Source of the DNA: Leptidea sinapis
Taxonomy: Eukaryota > Arthropoda > Insecta > Lepidoptera > Pieridae
Direction: 5' to 3'
DNA: 64,000 nucleotides
Assembly: GCF_905404315.1 (NCBI RefSeq)
Contig: NC_066266.1
Location: forward strand, 6,765,501 to 6,829,500
Position 1 is the stretch's first letter. Every line of letters begins with the position of its first letter. The notes beneath the pieces are model-generated. The model did not search any database and was not told where the DNA came from. It worked only from the letters and a program-made list of their open reading frames with translations. Of this stretch, positions 24,063-35,218 are shown in pieces. The position numbers and the translations under genes are program-made.

Positions 24063-25150
24063 CAAAGAGGATGTAAATACTACGTATTTAAAAATTGAAG
24101 TTTAAATAAGCATAAATGGTGCAGTGATTTGACATAAGTTTCAAAACAATAGTAGTAATAACAGTATGGCAATTGGGGACGAAGTACCCATAATCGGGCT
24201 AAGTTTGAAATCTCCATTTATTACGACATTATAGCCGTCATCTGTCAATGTATCAATCAGTGCACGTTTCATACAACCGATTAAATCGCTTTTTTCTTAG
24301 AGAGTTTCGCTAGGCTGCTAGCTACGAGCGCTTGGGTTGCCAGTATCTCCACTGAGCCGCGCCTCTGACACGGGCCAAGTGTAACGATACCAAACGGCAC
24401 AAATATTATGTACGAAGCCTAATTTTGCCTGCCTAATATACAAGTTGGCGCTCGCGACGTTGTCCATAGATTGTATTTTGGAACCCTCATTTAAATTAAA
24501 TCTTACTACATAAGTTTTTTTTCAATTACTATTAAAATCGAAGCAGCTTTTTAGTGATTATTTAAAGTGAACTTGTAAATGTGCCTTTATGAACTACATA
24601 ACTATATATACTTAATATATGTAGGTATATGCAAACACAGTGGGTGACACTTCATTTAGTTTTGAATCTATGGAGCTGCGTACCTATCTACGCATTAGTC
24701 CGTGCTCTCCGCAATTTTGAATGAATACTTAATTTGAGACTGTGATAAATTGAGTGAGTGAGAATTATTATATTGTTATTTCAGTATTTTTTCAGCCTAA
24801 CAAAACTCTCTAAGAAAAAAGCGATTCACTCGATTGTATGAAACGTGCAGTTATTGATAGATGATTGTAAAAAACATAACGAAAAATATAGCCAAAATCC
24901 ACTACGTTATAAGCAACTGTTCGCTTTCAAACTAAGCCGGATTATACATAGTCGCCAATCGCCCCACACTGTTATTAATACTATTTCAAAATTATGTCAA
25001 ATCATTGCATGTTTCGTACTAAACTAAATTTAAATTATTACTTAGGGAGCCCCGCCTCTTATTACGTAGTATTTACATCCGCCTTAATAAATCGCCATAA
25101 TACAATTACTACTATTTCACATTTCATACTAAACTATTACATCCTCTTTG
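24063..25150. mobile_element. Foldback (long terminal inverted repeat) element
   Basis: The left arm 24063-24315 (CAAAGAGGATGTAAATACTA ... TCTTAGAGAGTTTCGCTAGG) matches the reverse complement of 24783-25085 (AGCCTAACAAAACTCTCTAA ... AGTATTTACATCC). The right end carries a second, partial copy of the outer terminus, ending ATCCTCTTTG at 25150. Arms are about 250-300 bp and the unique centre about 470 bp. No transposase ORF is present. Confidence 0.75.
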
Positions 25151-25397
25151 ACTGTATTACTTTCATTTATTGTAGTTTATTGTGTACTTAAATTAATAAA
25201 TAAATAAGATTAGATATATATTGAATAAGACGTACATATTAATTTTAATAACTCTACATGAGCATGATCCAAATAAATCATACCCTACTCCTCCGCCAGC
25301 GATTACATCGCTGCCACTGGGGAACTATCAGAAATGTCATCAACATTTTAATGAGCAGTCATTGATGTGTTAGAGTAATATCGAGGTGTTGTTTCAG

Positions 25398-28308
25398 TGT
25401 ATGTTGGGTGTGGAGAGCAAGCCCCTGTTCGGACTGCTGGACCTGTTTGGCGCCACGTGAGTATACTGACCGACATTCGTCTTCGACATTCTGACAATTC
25501 TAGAGAGTTCAATTAATTTTTCAAATATAATTTGATTCATTTAAGATTTTAAACTACTTATACAAAGTAAAATCTCATTCGAAAATATATGCCTCAGATC
25601 TAAGACAAGGGTGCAAATAACTCAGTGGCTCCAAAAGTGTATACAACTCGGGCTAATCAACATGACACCTGGCTTAAATGTCGTTTGGGCAATGTTAAGT
25701 GTTCAAGCAATATATTGTGTTCTATTATTCCAGATACTGTATCGCTATCACTATCATCTATTAAAATATACATACATACACTCACGCCTTGTTCCCGTCG
25801 AGGTAGGCAGAGACAATAAAATCCTTACAAACCTCACGCGCTTCCTCTACATGCAATACTGTTTTCATACATGCTCGCCGGTTGCGGGTGCTTCGGACCT
25901 TTCCTTTTCTCAACGACCAACTTGTCGACACACACTTGCCTATAAATTTGATGCGTCATTATTTCTTCACTCATTCGCTCCACGTGTCCAAACTATTTCA
26001 GCATTCCTTGGTCAGTCCTTGCCACAGCATCTTCTTTTAGACCACAGCACATTTTTATTAAAATATCTATTCAAAAAAACTTATAAACGTAAAAATGACA
26101 AAACTATGAATATTGTAGTTTGTAATTGCTTACATTAATAAAATCTTGTGTGTTAAATTAACAAATTGTGATATGAAACCGAGTAGTAAAATAAAACGGT
26201 GTAGTTACTTTTGATTTTAACAAGTTTTATAATAGTTCATGTTTTAAGTTAACAATTTTAACAATTAAACCAACTCTGCTATCGTATTTGCCATCGCAAG
26301 GCGACTCTCAAGATCAAGCGAGGTGTCATGTTAATTCGTACAAGTTATACTTCGCCGTCGTCGTCAATGTGCTTGTATTCTGTCACGGGCGTGTTCCCCT
26401 GGCGTGTTCCGACCTGTCCTCCGCGTTGTATCAAATGCTCTCCCTCACATTACTTTAACACGGGTCTCAGGTGGCGTTGATCGGAGCACGAGCGGATCAC
26501 TGATGACTTTTAATTTGAATTGTTTCATTGACTACTCACTGCTCAGGTGATTGAGCAGCCCGATCTTGGTGCGTGTGTGTCTGTCCGCAGGGAGATCGCG
26601 AACGGCACGTCAGTTCTGTCGGCGCTGGCGCTGGCCCACGCAGCGCACACCATCGACAAGTTCCTGGCGCTAGCTGACCTGGCACAGTACGCGCTCAACA
26701 CCACCGGTAACCAACACACACTAACAATACTAAAACACATGCACACACACCTTCAACGATCCCCGTCTTGGTCACGAAACGTCGCGTTAATAATAAAATA
26801 AAAATAAAAATGTAACATTCGAAAACAGTTACAATAACACGCGTTAAATTTTTTTTAATTATTGAAAAGTACTTTATTCAAATTTGTGCTTTATTTAAAA
26901 ACTAAACCCATCAAACAAAATAACAGGCACCCAAACTTTTCTGTACAGCTTGGAAATCAACAATGGTTTGTTTTTTTAACATTTAATTACACACAATAAT
27001 TGTCTACGTATTAAAAAGGACTAGCAAGTAAAATAATATGTCTCAAATTTTAAAATGATTACGAGCTATTCTGTTATTTACAATAATTCCACGACATCTT
27101 AAATGTGTTGTGATTGTTACTCATAATAAATTAATAAAGAATGCAATGAAAAGAGGAAGCTGCAGGCATGTGTTGTTTGGGAGACAAATTAGCCCTTCCT
27201 TCAATAAGCGAGCCAGTTGAACCTTTCAAAGAACTTTTCTGGTATGAAACAGTCAAACGAGTCTCGGCGTTCCGGACACTCATAGATCTAATGATGCTCT
27301 CGAGTACCCGCAAAATTACTTGGAAAGGTCAAGAGGGGTACAGTTTTGATATTCCCCAGACAAAAGAAGTTGCAAAACAACCCATACCAAACAAAAAAGT
27401 GTCCTGCAAAGACTTTTATGCATATTATATGATGGTACGCCGCAACCATTTTAATGTATTGCTTCGATGTAGACATCTCCTAAATCTGTGTTTTATTAAC
27501 ATGTATGTGAAAGTGGAGAGTGAGCGCTTAAGGTTTATTGCCTTGAAACTGAGGCCAGAAAATTATATACATTGATAAGACGCGATATAATGATGCGGAT
27601 TTAGATCCAAATAACTTGGATCAAATGGTAATTCTCCCGCCGTCATTAATTGTAAATAGCCCGAGATATCTTCACAAATACACGCAGGATGCGATCACGT
27701 ATGTGCGTAACTACGGGACGCCTGATCTGTTCATTACAATGACATGTAATCCCGCTTAGCCAGAAATCACTAAAGGCCTCATTCCAGGTCAAAATTCAAC
27801 GGACAGACATGACTTAGCAGCCAAAAAGTTTAAATTATATCTTAATCTTGCAAGCGAAGAAACCAAAACGTCAGATGAACAGTTACCGCGATATTTAGAA
27901 TATTGACCTTTACAACACGAACAGGCATAAGGAATTGTTATGTTGAATAAATGTACTGGGCTTTATGCGATATTCAATTCCTCTCACCTCTGGTCTGGTG
28001 CTTGCCAGTATCAGCTAGACTCTAGAGCCTTGCACCAAGCAGTTCCCGTACTCTCTCTGGGAACGGCTTGTTTGCTCGGCGTTGCATAAAGCCGTTCCGA
28101 AGAGCTGTTGGACCTGATTCCTGCTGTCAATTTCCACCTTCGCACCAAGCACCACGGCTCAGATTCATAGTGTGGGATTCAAGGCATTTGCTTCCACCTA
28201 CAACCATACAAGGATGGCACATCAGAATCCTATGTAATAAAAATACACAAACACACATATTCACACTTGCTCAGTTCACATGTTCTGGTTGCAGCGAGCC
28301 TGGGGTGA
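25398..28308 (+). CDS. Unidentified gene, last three exons
   Basis: Exons 25398-25456, 26591-26706 and 28295-28308 join in phase through TTTCAG|TGT, GCCAC|GTGAGT, CCGCAG|GGAG, CCACCG|GTAACC and TTGCAG|CGAG. The reading is CMLGVESKPLFGLLDLFGA, T, EIANGTSVLSALALAHAAHT, IDKFLALADLAQYALNTT, ASLG, stop (TGA at 28306). The segment is GC-richer than its surroundings, Ala/Leu-rich and predicted helical. An AATAAA follows at 28422. Upstream exons were not found; they may lie in 20-25 kb or outside the window. Introns hold a LINE relic (25.8-26.0 kb) and a Helitron relic (27.1-27.9 kb). I do not recognise the family; an alternative last acceptor would change the last few residues. Confidence 0.6.
25775..26045 (-). 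pseudogene. LINE C-terminal relic in an intron
   Basis: Minus-strand text gives FGHVERMSEE, then RRACMKTVLHVEEAREVCKD and SAYLDGNKA across frameshifts. That is the typical end of a lepidopteran endonuclease/reverse-transcriptase LINE (HVERM..., GRPRxT, TRNRRACM, VCKDRSxWRSVVSAYPxGKxA). The 175-codon plus-strand frame at 25611-26138 is its antisense shadow. Confidence 0.65.
27140..27910 (+). pseudogene. Helitron N-terminal (Rep/helicase protein) relic
   Basis: The plus frame 27168-27575 reads MCCLGDKLALPSISEPVEPF, KDFYAYYMMVRRNHFNVLLR and VKVESERLRFIALKLRPENY. Past its stop the text continues with LDPNNLDQMVILPPSL, SPRYLHKYTQDAITYVRNYG and TPDLFITMTCNPA, then GQNSTDRHDLAA. This matches the Helitron_like_N region of Helitron Rep/helicase proteins, which precedes the rolling-circle nuclease motifs. 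Several stops and frameshifts, and loss of everything downstream, make it dead. It sits in the last intron of the unidentified gene. Confidence 0.85.
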
Positions 28309-28421
28309 GCGGCGGACGGCGGACGGCCGGGACCGGACCCGAAGATACAAGACAGCCGCACCCGTCCTACATATCAATATACCATTCTAGTATGATAATG
28401 ATGTTTTATTTTTAACACATA

Positions 28422-28427
28422 AATAAA
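28422..28427 (+). terminator. Poly(A) signal AATAAA
   Basis: Canonical hexamer 114 nt after the proposed stop of the 25.4-28.3 kb gene. It supports a transcript end here. Confidence 0.5.
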
Positions 28428-28539
28428 AATGGAGTGTCTGTTTGTAATATTGAAATGACCGTTATTTACTACATGTTAGAAAGATTAGAGAGTACACGAA
28501 TGTTGCGACCGCTAGATTTTCACAGCATACATACGGTAC

Positions 28540-29260
28540 GGTACATACGGTATTTTACTTTGGGGTCATGCTGCTGGCATTGATATAGTGTTTGCTCTGC
28601 AAGAGAGCTGTTCGTGCTATATATCAGCTTGGTTATAGACAGTCTCTCAAAGAAAAATTTAATGAAATATATATTATGACTTCATTGTCAGTACATTTAT
28701 GAAAATTTAATATACGTTCACAAAACGCGTCACCTTTTTGCTCTTAATAGTGATTTTCATTAATAAAACACTACAAATAAGGGATTGCTTGTGACTAATT
28801 CTAGTGGGCTTCATAAGATACATAATAGCATTAAGGGTAAATGTATGCACTTTTAATTAAAGTCCCAGCCACTGTTTAGGCATCTATAAATAAATTTAAA
28901 TGTTTTATTAAAAAATAGCTTCTCCGTAAATCCTATTACTCCACAGCTGAATATCTACCTAAGTGATCGGACAGCCTGAGACTAGATTATGATTATTTTA
29001 TAGCAATAGCAATAACAGTAAAATATTGTATACTTTTATTAAAAATAGCGCAAAAATGCTGGGAGAGCTTCTTGCGCTGCTTTTTCTTTCGAGTATATTA
29101 GAAATGACATCAAAAAGAATTATAAGAATCACTTTTGGGAAAATATTGTGCCTTTTTATGCCTTTTAATGGTTAGTAGTTTCAGTATTTATAAAGTATTT
29201 AAGATACGTTAGTCAAAGTCAAACAAACATTATTTAAATAGCTTTTGAATCGTCAGTATA
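28540..29260 (+). pseudogene. Jockey-like LINE, 3' end of ORF2 plus tail
   Basis: Readings in order: YGILLWGHAAGIDIVFALQ, CKRAVRAIYQLGYRQSLKEK, TNSSGLHKIHNSIKGKC, then a region resembling FINKFKCFIKK and YYSTAEYLSDRTA, and an untranslated tail with AAATGACATCAAAAAGA. This is the usual C-terminus of Jockey-clade reverse transcriptases (W-G before Q-KRAVR-I, then FK--L---L--KAYYSV-EYL). Stops and frameshifts are present. It is a 5'-truncated insertion just downstream of the unidentified gene. Confidence 0.75.
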
Positions 29261-29264
29261 AATA

Positions 29265-31550
29265 TTTTAGAAAATAACTGTTGTATGTATAATGTGAGAA
29301 GAACACACAAGAAAAGGTCACTATTTTCAACCACATGGAGGATATTTACAATGCCTGTAATAAACAAAATAAATTAGCTTGTAAGGAGCTGCATGCAATA
29401 TATGAATCGTGTTTATAGAATATAAATTATTTCATAAAAAGTAATAAAGAATTTACTGTATAAATATAAATTATCGTATATTGGATGCATCAACCTTTAG
29501 AGCTTAAATTTATTGTTGGTTATTATTATAGATACTTTATTATACACCAATGTTTAATATTTTTTTCTGTAAGAACCCTTCCGCAGGTAGGGTTAGGTTT
29601 TTCTTTATTATTCTTAGTAGGCCTACCATCCCTGCAACCGAGGTTCCGGGGCCGAGGAACTATTAAGGCGCTACTTTCTCTCTACCATTTGACTGTAGGG
29701 GTTGTGGGTGGGATAATAATATATTCAGATATATTTATTTTTAATCGCTTACATTTAACAAACTAATTTTAATATTTATTTATTGTTTCATACAGAATCT
29801 ACAGCTAACAAAGTTTATTTTGAGACATTTTCCTTAATCGCTACTTATTAATCTACTACATGCAAAGTAGTGCCCCCGCCAAGTCGAGCAGGTCGAGGAG
29901 TCTATCGATATTTATCACGAGTCTTGGATTGATGACCACTATCCTAATAATTGACGTAAATAGTTGGAGTTTATTAGCTTGTTCAACTTCGCTCAAAATT
30001 ACAAAATTGTTAAAACACGACCAGCCATTGTTAAGTCGAGTGCTACGAGATGAATTACGGTAAAAAGTTCCTAAAAAGAAGGGCTAGTATCCAAAAGTTC
30101 CTAAATAGAAGGGATTGTCGACTGGATTAAATTTAATCTTATTATTATATCTATCTATCAAACAATTACTCTAATATTACTCCATTTACCAACTCTGTCA
30201 ATCATACTTCATCCTTCATCTATCTGTCAAATATAATATTCGTTCATTCACTCTTCTACTTCAGCTACTTGCACACGACACCTCAACTACACAAGAACTA
30301 TTTATCTAATCCTGTTAAGACAGACGAAATATAAATCTTTGAGAAGATATCAATCTTTCTTTTGTTCATCGCGAACAGGGATCAATCACTATTTCTACGA
30401 CGGGGAACAAGTACCTACCACAGAACTACTTCTTCTCTTTATTTCTCTTATTCAAGCCATGTAATTCTTAAGATGAATTCAAAATGGGTAGTGATACTAA
30501 CACGGAGGCCTTTAATTTTGCGAAAGAAGACATAAAATTAGGAGACGAATATGGTAATTCAATGATAGAGTAAAAATACAGGATACAAAATGCATTTAAA
30601 AGGATAGAGTATAGAGTAGCTAAGATAAACGAAGGAAGGGAAATTGTTGATGATGACGATGGTCCTGAAAAGTAGCACTACTTTCTGATACTTCATCAGA
30701 TACTTTCTGATGAAGTGCTCCATGATTGTTGAGTTTCATTCAAAATTCGCGCCAATTAGTGGCTTCGCGCGACAACAAAGCGTACGCTGTCTGTGTATAG
30801 CTTTTTTGCACTTCCTTGTTCGATTCCCCTTTCTTTGGACAATTAGTACGTCAGTACGCCACTCGCCGTTAATTAAGATACACCTGTGTTTTGGTGTCTG
30901 TGAAAACCTTAATGGCCGCCCTCGTGTGACGCTATACATATAATCTATCCTAATTAGTCCCACTGATCCTTGTGTAAAGGCTTTAAATATAGTGCGATTC
31001 TAACTATTATAAATTGCGTGAAATTTAGCAGGCCTGCTGTGTAAAGTGTTTTTGTGAACCTGGAGAAAATCAGTGTGCTGGCGTGGACTACCCTGGACAA
31101 TTGGGCTTCATAGTGTACGTGAGTCCCTCAATTTTCCTGATATAATCAATTCCATTTTTCATTCTCCTGGCAGTGCGCGGACAGCTATGTGTATAATTTT
31201 TGTATCAAATAAAAAGGGCTTTGAGATTACAAGCAAATACCGCAGTGTGGACCTGAGCTGAATTAGTTCCTCATTAATATATAGTCCACCAAAAATATAA
31301 TAGTGTAAAATAGCTCATTAAAGATCCACCCCTGAGACATAAACATTTCTGAGGATTGCCACTATCATTATTATTTTTTATGACCTCGTAAATATACCAA
31401 GCATCAAGGCAAATTATCAACCAATGTTCTAAGATAATATTTAATAGAAGTAGTGATGTTTATCATACATGAAGTGTCGATGATGTTACTTTAAGATAAT
31501 AATATATTCATTTAACCTTATCTGAAATATTCGACACAAGCGACGATCAG
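29265..31550. other. No gene identified; several short frames
   Basis: An ATG at 30485 opens MGSDTNTEAFNFAKEDIKLG and stops after 29 codons. Frames at 30710-30943 (both strands) and 31073-31261 lack known motifs. A LINE-derived origin is possible but not shown. Confidence 0.3.
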
Positions 31551-31569
31551 AATGGGTGGTTTGGAAAAA

Positions 31570-31765
31570 CAGATCTTGTAGTTTTCGGAGATCTGAAAAA
31601 ACTATCAACTGCTGAAACTAAGAAGTAGTTAGGATTGCTCAGTATCCCGAATCTGTGGATTGAACTGTTCATATACGATGAGCTTATAGTTAACATGCAA
31701 CAACACAATGATTCTGACTTTAATGAAATGCAAGATAGAATTGGATTAGGTTTGACTCACTGACC
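31570..31765 (+). pseudogene. PIF1-like helicase relic (Helitron-type)
   Basis: The frame reads DLVVFGDLKKLSTAETK, a stop, LGLLSIPNLWIELFIYDELI and VNMQQHNDSDFNEMQDRIG. The order GD-x-LP-like block, NLW, EL, NM(R)Q, D-F-E-x-R-G resembles helicase motifs III-IV of PIF1-family helicases carried by Helitrons. The Walker motifs are not present, and there is at least one stop. Confidence 0.5.
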
Positions 31766-31989
31766 TTTACTATACTAGCACTGGACTGGCGGCTGTCAAA
31801 GTGCTTTTGTGCCTGTTTGTTATTCGCCATTTTGGCGCTGTTAGCAATGAAACGAGAGTCTGCGGTACTAAAACTAGTGATGACAATCTCAGCAAACATC
31901 GATAAATGATGGGAAACTATTTACAAAAAAAAATTGTTTACTATATTGCGTTGATTCCTGAAGTATAAATAACAGGGTAAACCAACGAA

Positions 31990-32110
31990 ATTAATTCAAA
32001 ATGCAAAAGTACTTCAGAGTATTATACGTTCTCTGGATGCTCGCAAGTGGCGCTTCAAACGGGCACAAAAAATTTGATGTCAAACATATGGAACAGCCTG
32101 TCCAGTAGTA
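31990..32110 (+). other. Short ORF with hydrophobic N-terminus
   Basis: An ATG at 32001 gives MQKYFRVLYVLWMLASGASN followed by about 15 residues and a stop (35 codons). The start is signal-peptide-like, but nothing else supports a gene. It may be a by-product of a transposon relic. Confidence 0.15.
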
Positions 32111-32779
32111 TTTAAACAGGTCAGTGTTTTGACTAGACACCAAAAGACGGCTGCTCACTTTCGACTACATACGAGTAACTCTCAAATCCAATTCAAAAGA
32201 AAACAAAGTAATTGAACACCTTTAGATTCTTTCTGATTTCCATTTGCTTATAACCCATTATTTATGACTCATTATTTTCTATGTCCCATTTTGTGTCCCA
32301 TTCTTGCTTTTTCATTCCATCGACCATTTTATAAGTTACATTTGAACATAATTGTAATATCTTGGTACCTATTTACACTTATTATTCCATTGTTACACTC
32401 AATGACGTTCTATCGTCATTGGTTACACTGATTCATTCCTGCAAACATAGAATAATAACGCTCAGAACGATAGTTTCATTCATAGTTCCTGTCAATATAG
32501 GAGTAACATTATAATTAATGTGTGCGTGAGCGTCACGTACTTACATTCGCCAACACGACACGACGACACAGACAGCCAAATAATGTTGCAAGTGAATAGA
32601 CATTTCCTTAAATCACTAAACTGTAAGAAATAGGTACTAGACTATTTGTAATAAAGAATGAAGAAATTATATATAAATTAAAAATTTAATGAAAACATCA
32701 CGTATTTAATTATTGTTTCAACAACTTTTGAAGTGTAAGTAGAGAAGTTCTTTAGAATCGTGGTTTTTTTAAACCCCTT

Positions 32780-33450
32780 GAAACGAAAAAGCGAGACGAT
32801 AGAGGTGCCGTTCCCAGCTATATCCGAGGTTTTCTAGGGTGCAGAGAACGAATCAGGGATAACTTTTGAAATCCAAGATGGCCGCCGTGCATAATTATGA
32901 TTTCAACAATATGGATATCGTATCCGAGGTTCTCGAGGGTGCAGAGAACGAATTTGGGATCATTTTTTAAAGCCAAGAATGCCACCGCAAAAATTTATGA
33001 TTTCAACAATATGGTTATCGTATCCGAGGTTCTCGAGGGTACAGAGAACGAATTTGGGATAATTTTTGAAATCCAAGACGGCTGCGGTGAAAAATTATTT
33101 TGGGGCTATACATAGGCGTGGTGGTTATAATGATAACCCTAATGCCAAACAATTTAAAGGCATCTTTTGGAAATTGTTTCGCCACATGGATCTAAAATCG
33201 TTGAAATAATAAATTTTCGCGAAGGCCATCTTGGATTTACCCCCCTTGAGAACCTCGGATACGATATCCATATTGTTGATATCATAAATTTGCGCGACGG
33301 CCATCTTGGATTTACTAAAACAAAACGGCGCGTAACCGAAAATCGTGACGATTTGCTATAATTTTTTTCTCGTACGTCGATAAAGAACTTTCACTTCAAA
33401 AATATACCGACGTATTGAGAACCTCCTCCTTTTTTGAAGTCGGTTAAAGA
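32780..33450. repeat. ~100-bp-period repeat element, copy 2 (both orientations)
   Basis: Units with ATCGTATCCGAGGTTCTCGA and GTGCAGAGAACGAATTTGGG run from 32820 to 33110. Reverse-oriented units (CTCGGATACGATATCCATAT, GACGGCCATCTTGGATTTAC) lie at 33190-33320. The whole matches 833-1260 and ends in TTTTTTGAAGTCGGTTAAAG, a phrase whose reverse complement begins the fragments at 36024 and 53770. Frames of 72 and 64 codons here are by-products. Confidence 0.65.
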
Positions 33451-33454
33451 GTTC

Positions 33455-34370
33455 TCACGAGCTCAACTTTTTCCAAACATAAATGGTAAATTCACTAATT
33501 TAAAAGAACTATTTATAGTGACTATTCAAAGCGCTTAGTTGAAGCCTAATTGAATTAAGATTATTTGACTTTGAATACTTATAACATCATGTGGAGTCGT
33601 ACATTAAAGTGTCCTTTCAATATCTACCAATAAACACAAACTTTAAACTTTAAAAATACTTTCATAGCTGGCAGCAAATTTTGTTTAATGGCGTCTGTTT
33701 TGTTTACAAAATATTTTGCTGTTTTGACGAATGTATTAGCTTAAATTAAAAGTTATGAAATAGTATTTAGGTGTGAAATGTGATTTTCTTATCATAATTT
33801 TTATTATAAAACGATTTATGCCACCCTTTCACTGCACAGTTAGTCATTTTTCAATTAAATTTCTCGCACTGCTTGTCCTGGAAGTTGATAGAATGACACT
33901 GACGCGGCGATAAACGTAACTATGTGGTCATAAACGACCACATTGAAACTGCTTCATTTCCCTTGGGCCTACTCACGTTCTAAGTGTTATTATTCTAAGC
34001 CTGCAAATGTAATTTAATAATCGTATATTTATAAGGTTTAGTTTTACAAATTAATGTTAAACTTCGCTTCAACGTTTGATCATTAAAAGTACAGTAAATA
34101 ACATTTAAAAGTTAGTGAACAGTCGTGAAGCGCTCTCAAAGCGAAAGTGACCGAAAAAAGACATGGCTTAAAGGTCTCGCTACCAGGCCATAAAATCCAA
34201 AAAAAAAATCAACGTTTGATGTACTTTTGTCATTATTAATATTTCGTAAACAGCAAAAATTAAACATAGGTAGGTAGTAGGTAGGTATCCTATTTTAAGT
34301 GACAGACAGTCGTAGGTAAATAGAGTTATTCTTTAATGAAGAACATAACTATCCATTCACTATACCATTA
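33455..34370. other. No gene seen
   Basis: AT-rich sequence without ORFs or recognised repeats. It includes a short run of (AGGT)-like repeats near 34268-34288. Confidence 0.4.
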
Positions 34371-34375
34371 ACATT

Positions 34376-34405
34376 ATGATTATAAACGCTGCCGGCTTGT
34401 GGCAG
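34376..34405 (+). CDS. Possible first mini-exon of the RAD51C-like gene
   Basis: ATG followed by nine codons (MIINAAGLWQ) ends in a good donor, CAG|GTAAGA, in phase 0, which fits the phase-0 start of the exon at 35088. Family members usually have an N-terminal helical domain of about 100 residues before Walker A. A ten-residue leader would be unusually short, so this may be fortuitous or only part of the N-terminus. Confidence 0.2.
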
Positions 34406-34716
34406 GTAAGAAGTGTTGCCTATTTTCTCTCAAATTAATCTGTTGAAGGGCGTAAGGGACTAAAATTGTAATACTTGGAATGAATAAGGATAGATTTATT
34501 TGCCCGTCATAAGTCCTGTAAAGTTAATATATATTTTTAAAGGAAATGTAGCTATTATTTCAACAAACTTGCAATAAATGTCTGGAAATAAATTAAACAA
34601 ATAATGAATTTAATTTTAAATATATATTGGTTTTTGATATTTAATAGAAAACCTGCCTGAATATAATATGAAATTGTCAAGTCAGATAATAATTATAACA
34701 AGACCTTTCCAAGATT

Positions 34717-34722
34717 TTTATT
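34717..34722 (-). terminator. Poly(A) signal for the minus-strand exon at 34781-34937
   Basis: On the minus strand AATAAA occurs about 60 nt after the stop codon at 34781. Confidence 0.5.
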
Positions 34723-34780
34723 CAACTTAGGGCTAACGCTCTTGCTCACAAAACTGAGACCATACCATGTTCCTACAACA

Positions 34781-34937
34781 TCACTCAAGCCAATCACTTC
34801 TATGAATCTGACAAACAATGTCCTTAAACACTACTCCATTGGTCTGTGACCTCTTGGATACTGTTTCCTTATAGAGTGGAGCGCACTGACCTTGCTGTGT
34901 AGGTGTGTAAGATGTGAAGTTGGAACAGAATCTACAA
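34781..34937 (-). CDS. Terminal exon of an unidentified minus-strand gene
   Basis: A strong acceptor (TTTATTTTCCAG) at 34938-34949 opens a 157-nt exon (1 + 52 codons) reading CRFCSNFTSYTPTQQGQCAP, LYKETVSKRSQTNGVVFKDI, VCQIHRSDWLE, stop. A poly(A) signal follows. It has mixed polar composition, no low complexity, and looks coding. The family is not recognised. Its upstream exons should lie at higher coordinates on the minus strand, so they would interleave with the RAD51C-like gene. The relic at 38443-38790 on the same strand is not an obvious partner because it has its own stop. Confidence 0.45.
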
Positions 34938-35087
34938 CTGGAAAATAAACAAATAATGTATTATTAAATAATTATTAATTAAATTTATGAGCCAATCCTA
35001 TTTTTAACTATGAAATAAATTTATGTAGGTTTTCTATGAGTTAGCTAAAATTTTATAAATATTTGAAGTTTCTTGACTTCTTCACAG

Positions 35088-35218
35088 AAAGAGACAAGTT
35101 TACCCACAATAGCAACCTTCAGTAGAAGCCTTGACAATGTTTTGGGAAATAATGGCATTCAGTTGGGATCCATCACTGAAGTACTTGGACTATCTGGCAC
35201 AGGAAAAACACAATTGTG
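35088..35218 (+). CDS. RAD51C: RAD51C-like exon with Walker A
   Basis: Acceptor TTCTTCACAG at 35078-35087, donor GTAATT at 35219. It reads KETSLPTIATFSRSLDNVLG, NNGIQLGSITEVLGLSGTGK, TQL and ends two bases into a codon. The P-loop is G-L-S-G-T-G-K-T, with the nucleotide-binding Lys and Thr intact. Confidence 0.85.

Noticed and set aside
25611..26138. 175-codon plus-strand ORF
   Set aside because: It is antisense to a recognisable LINE C-terminal relic on the minus strand.
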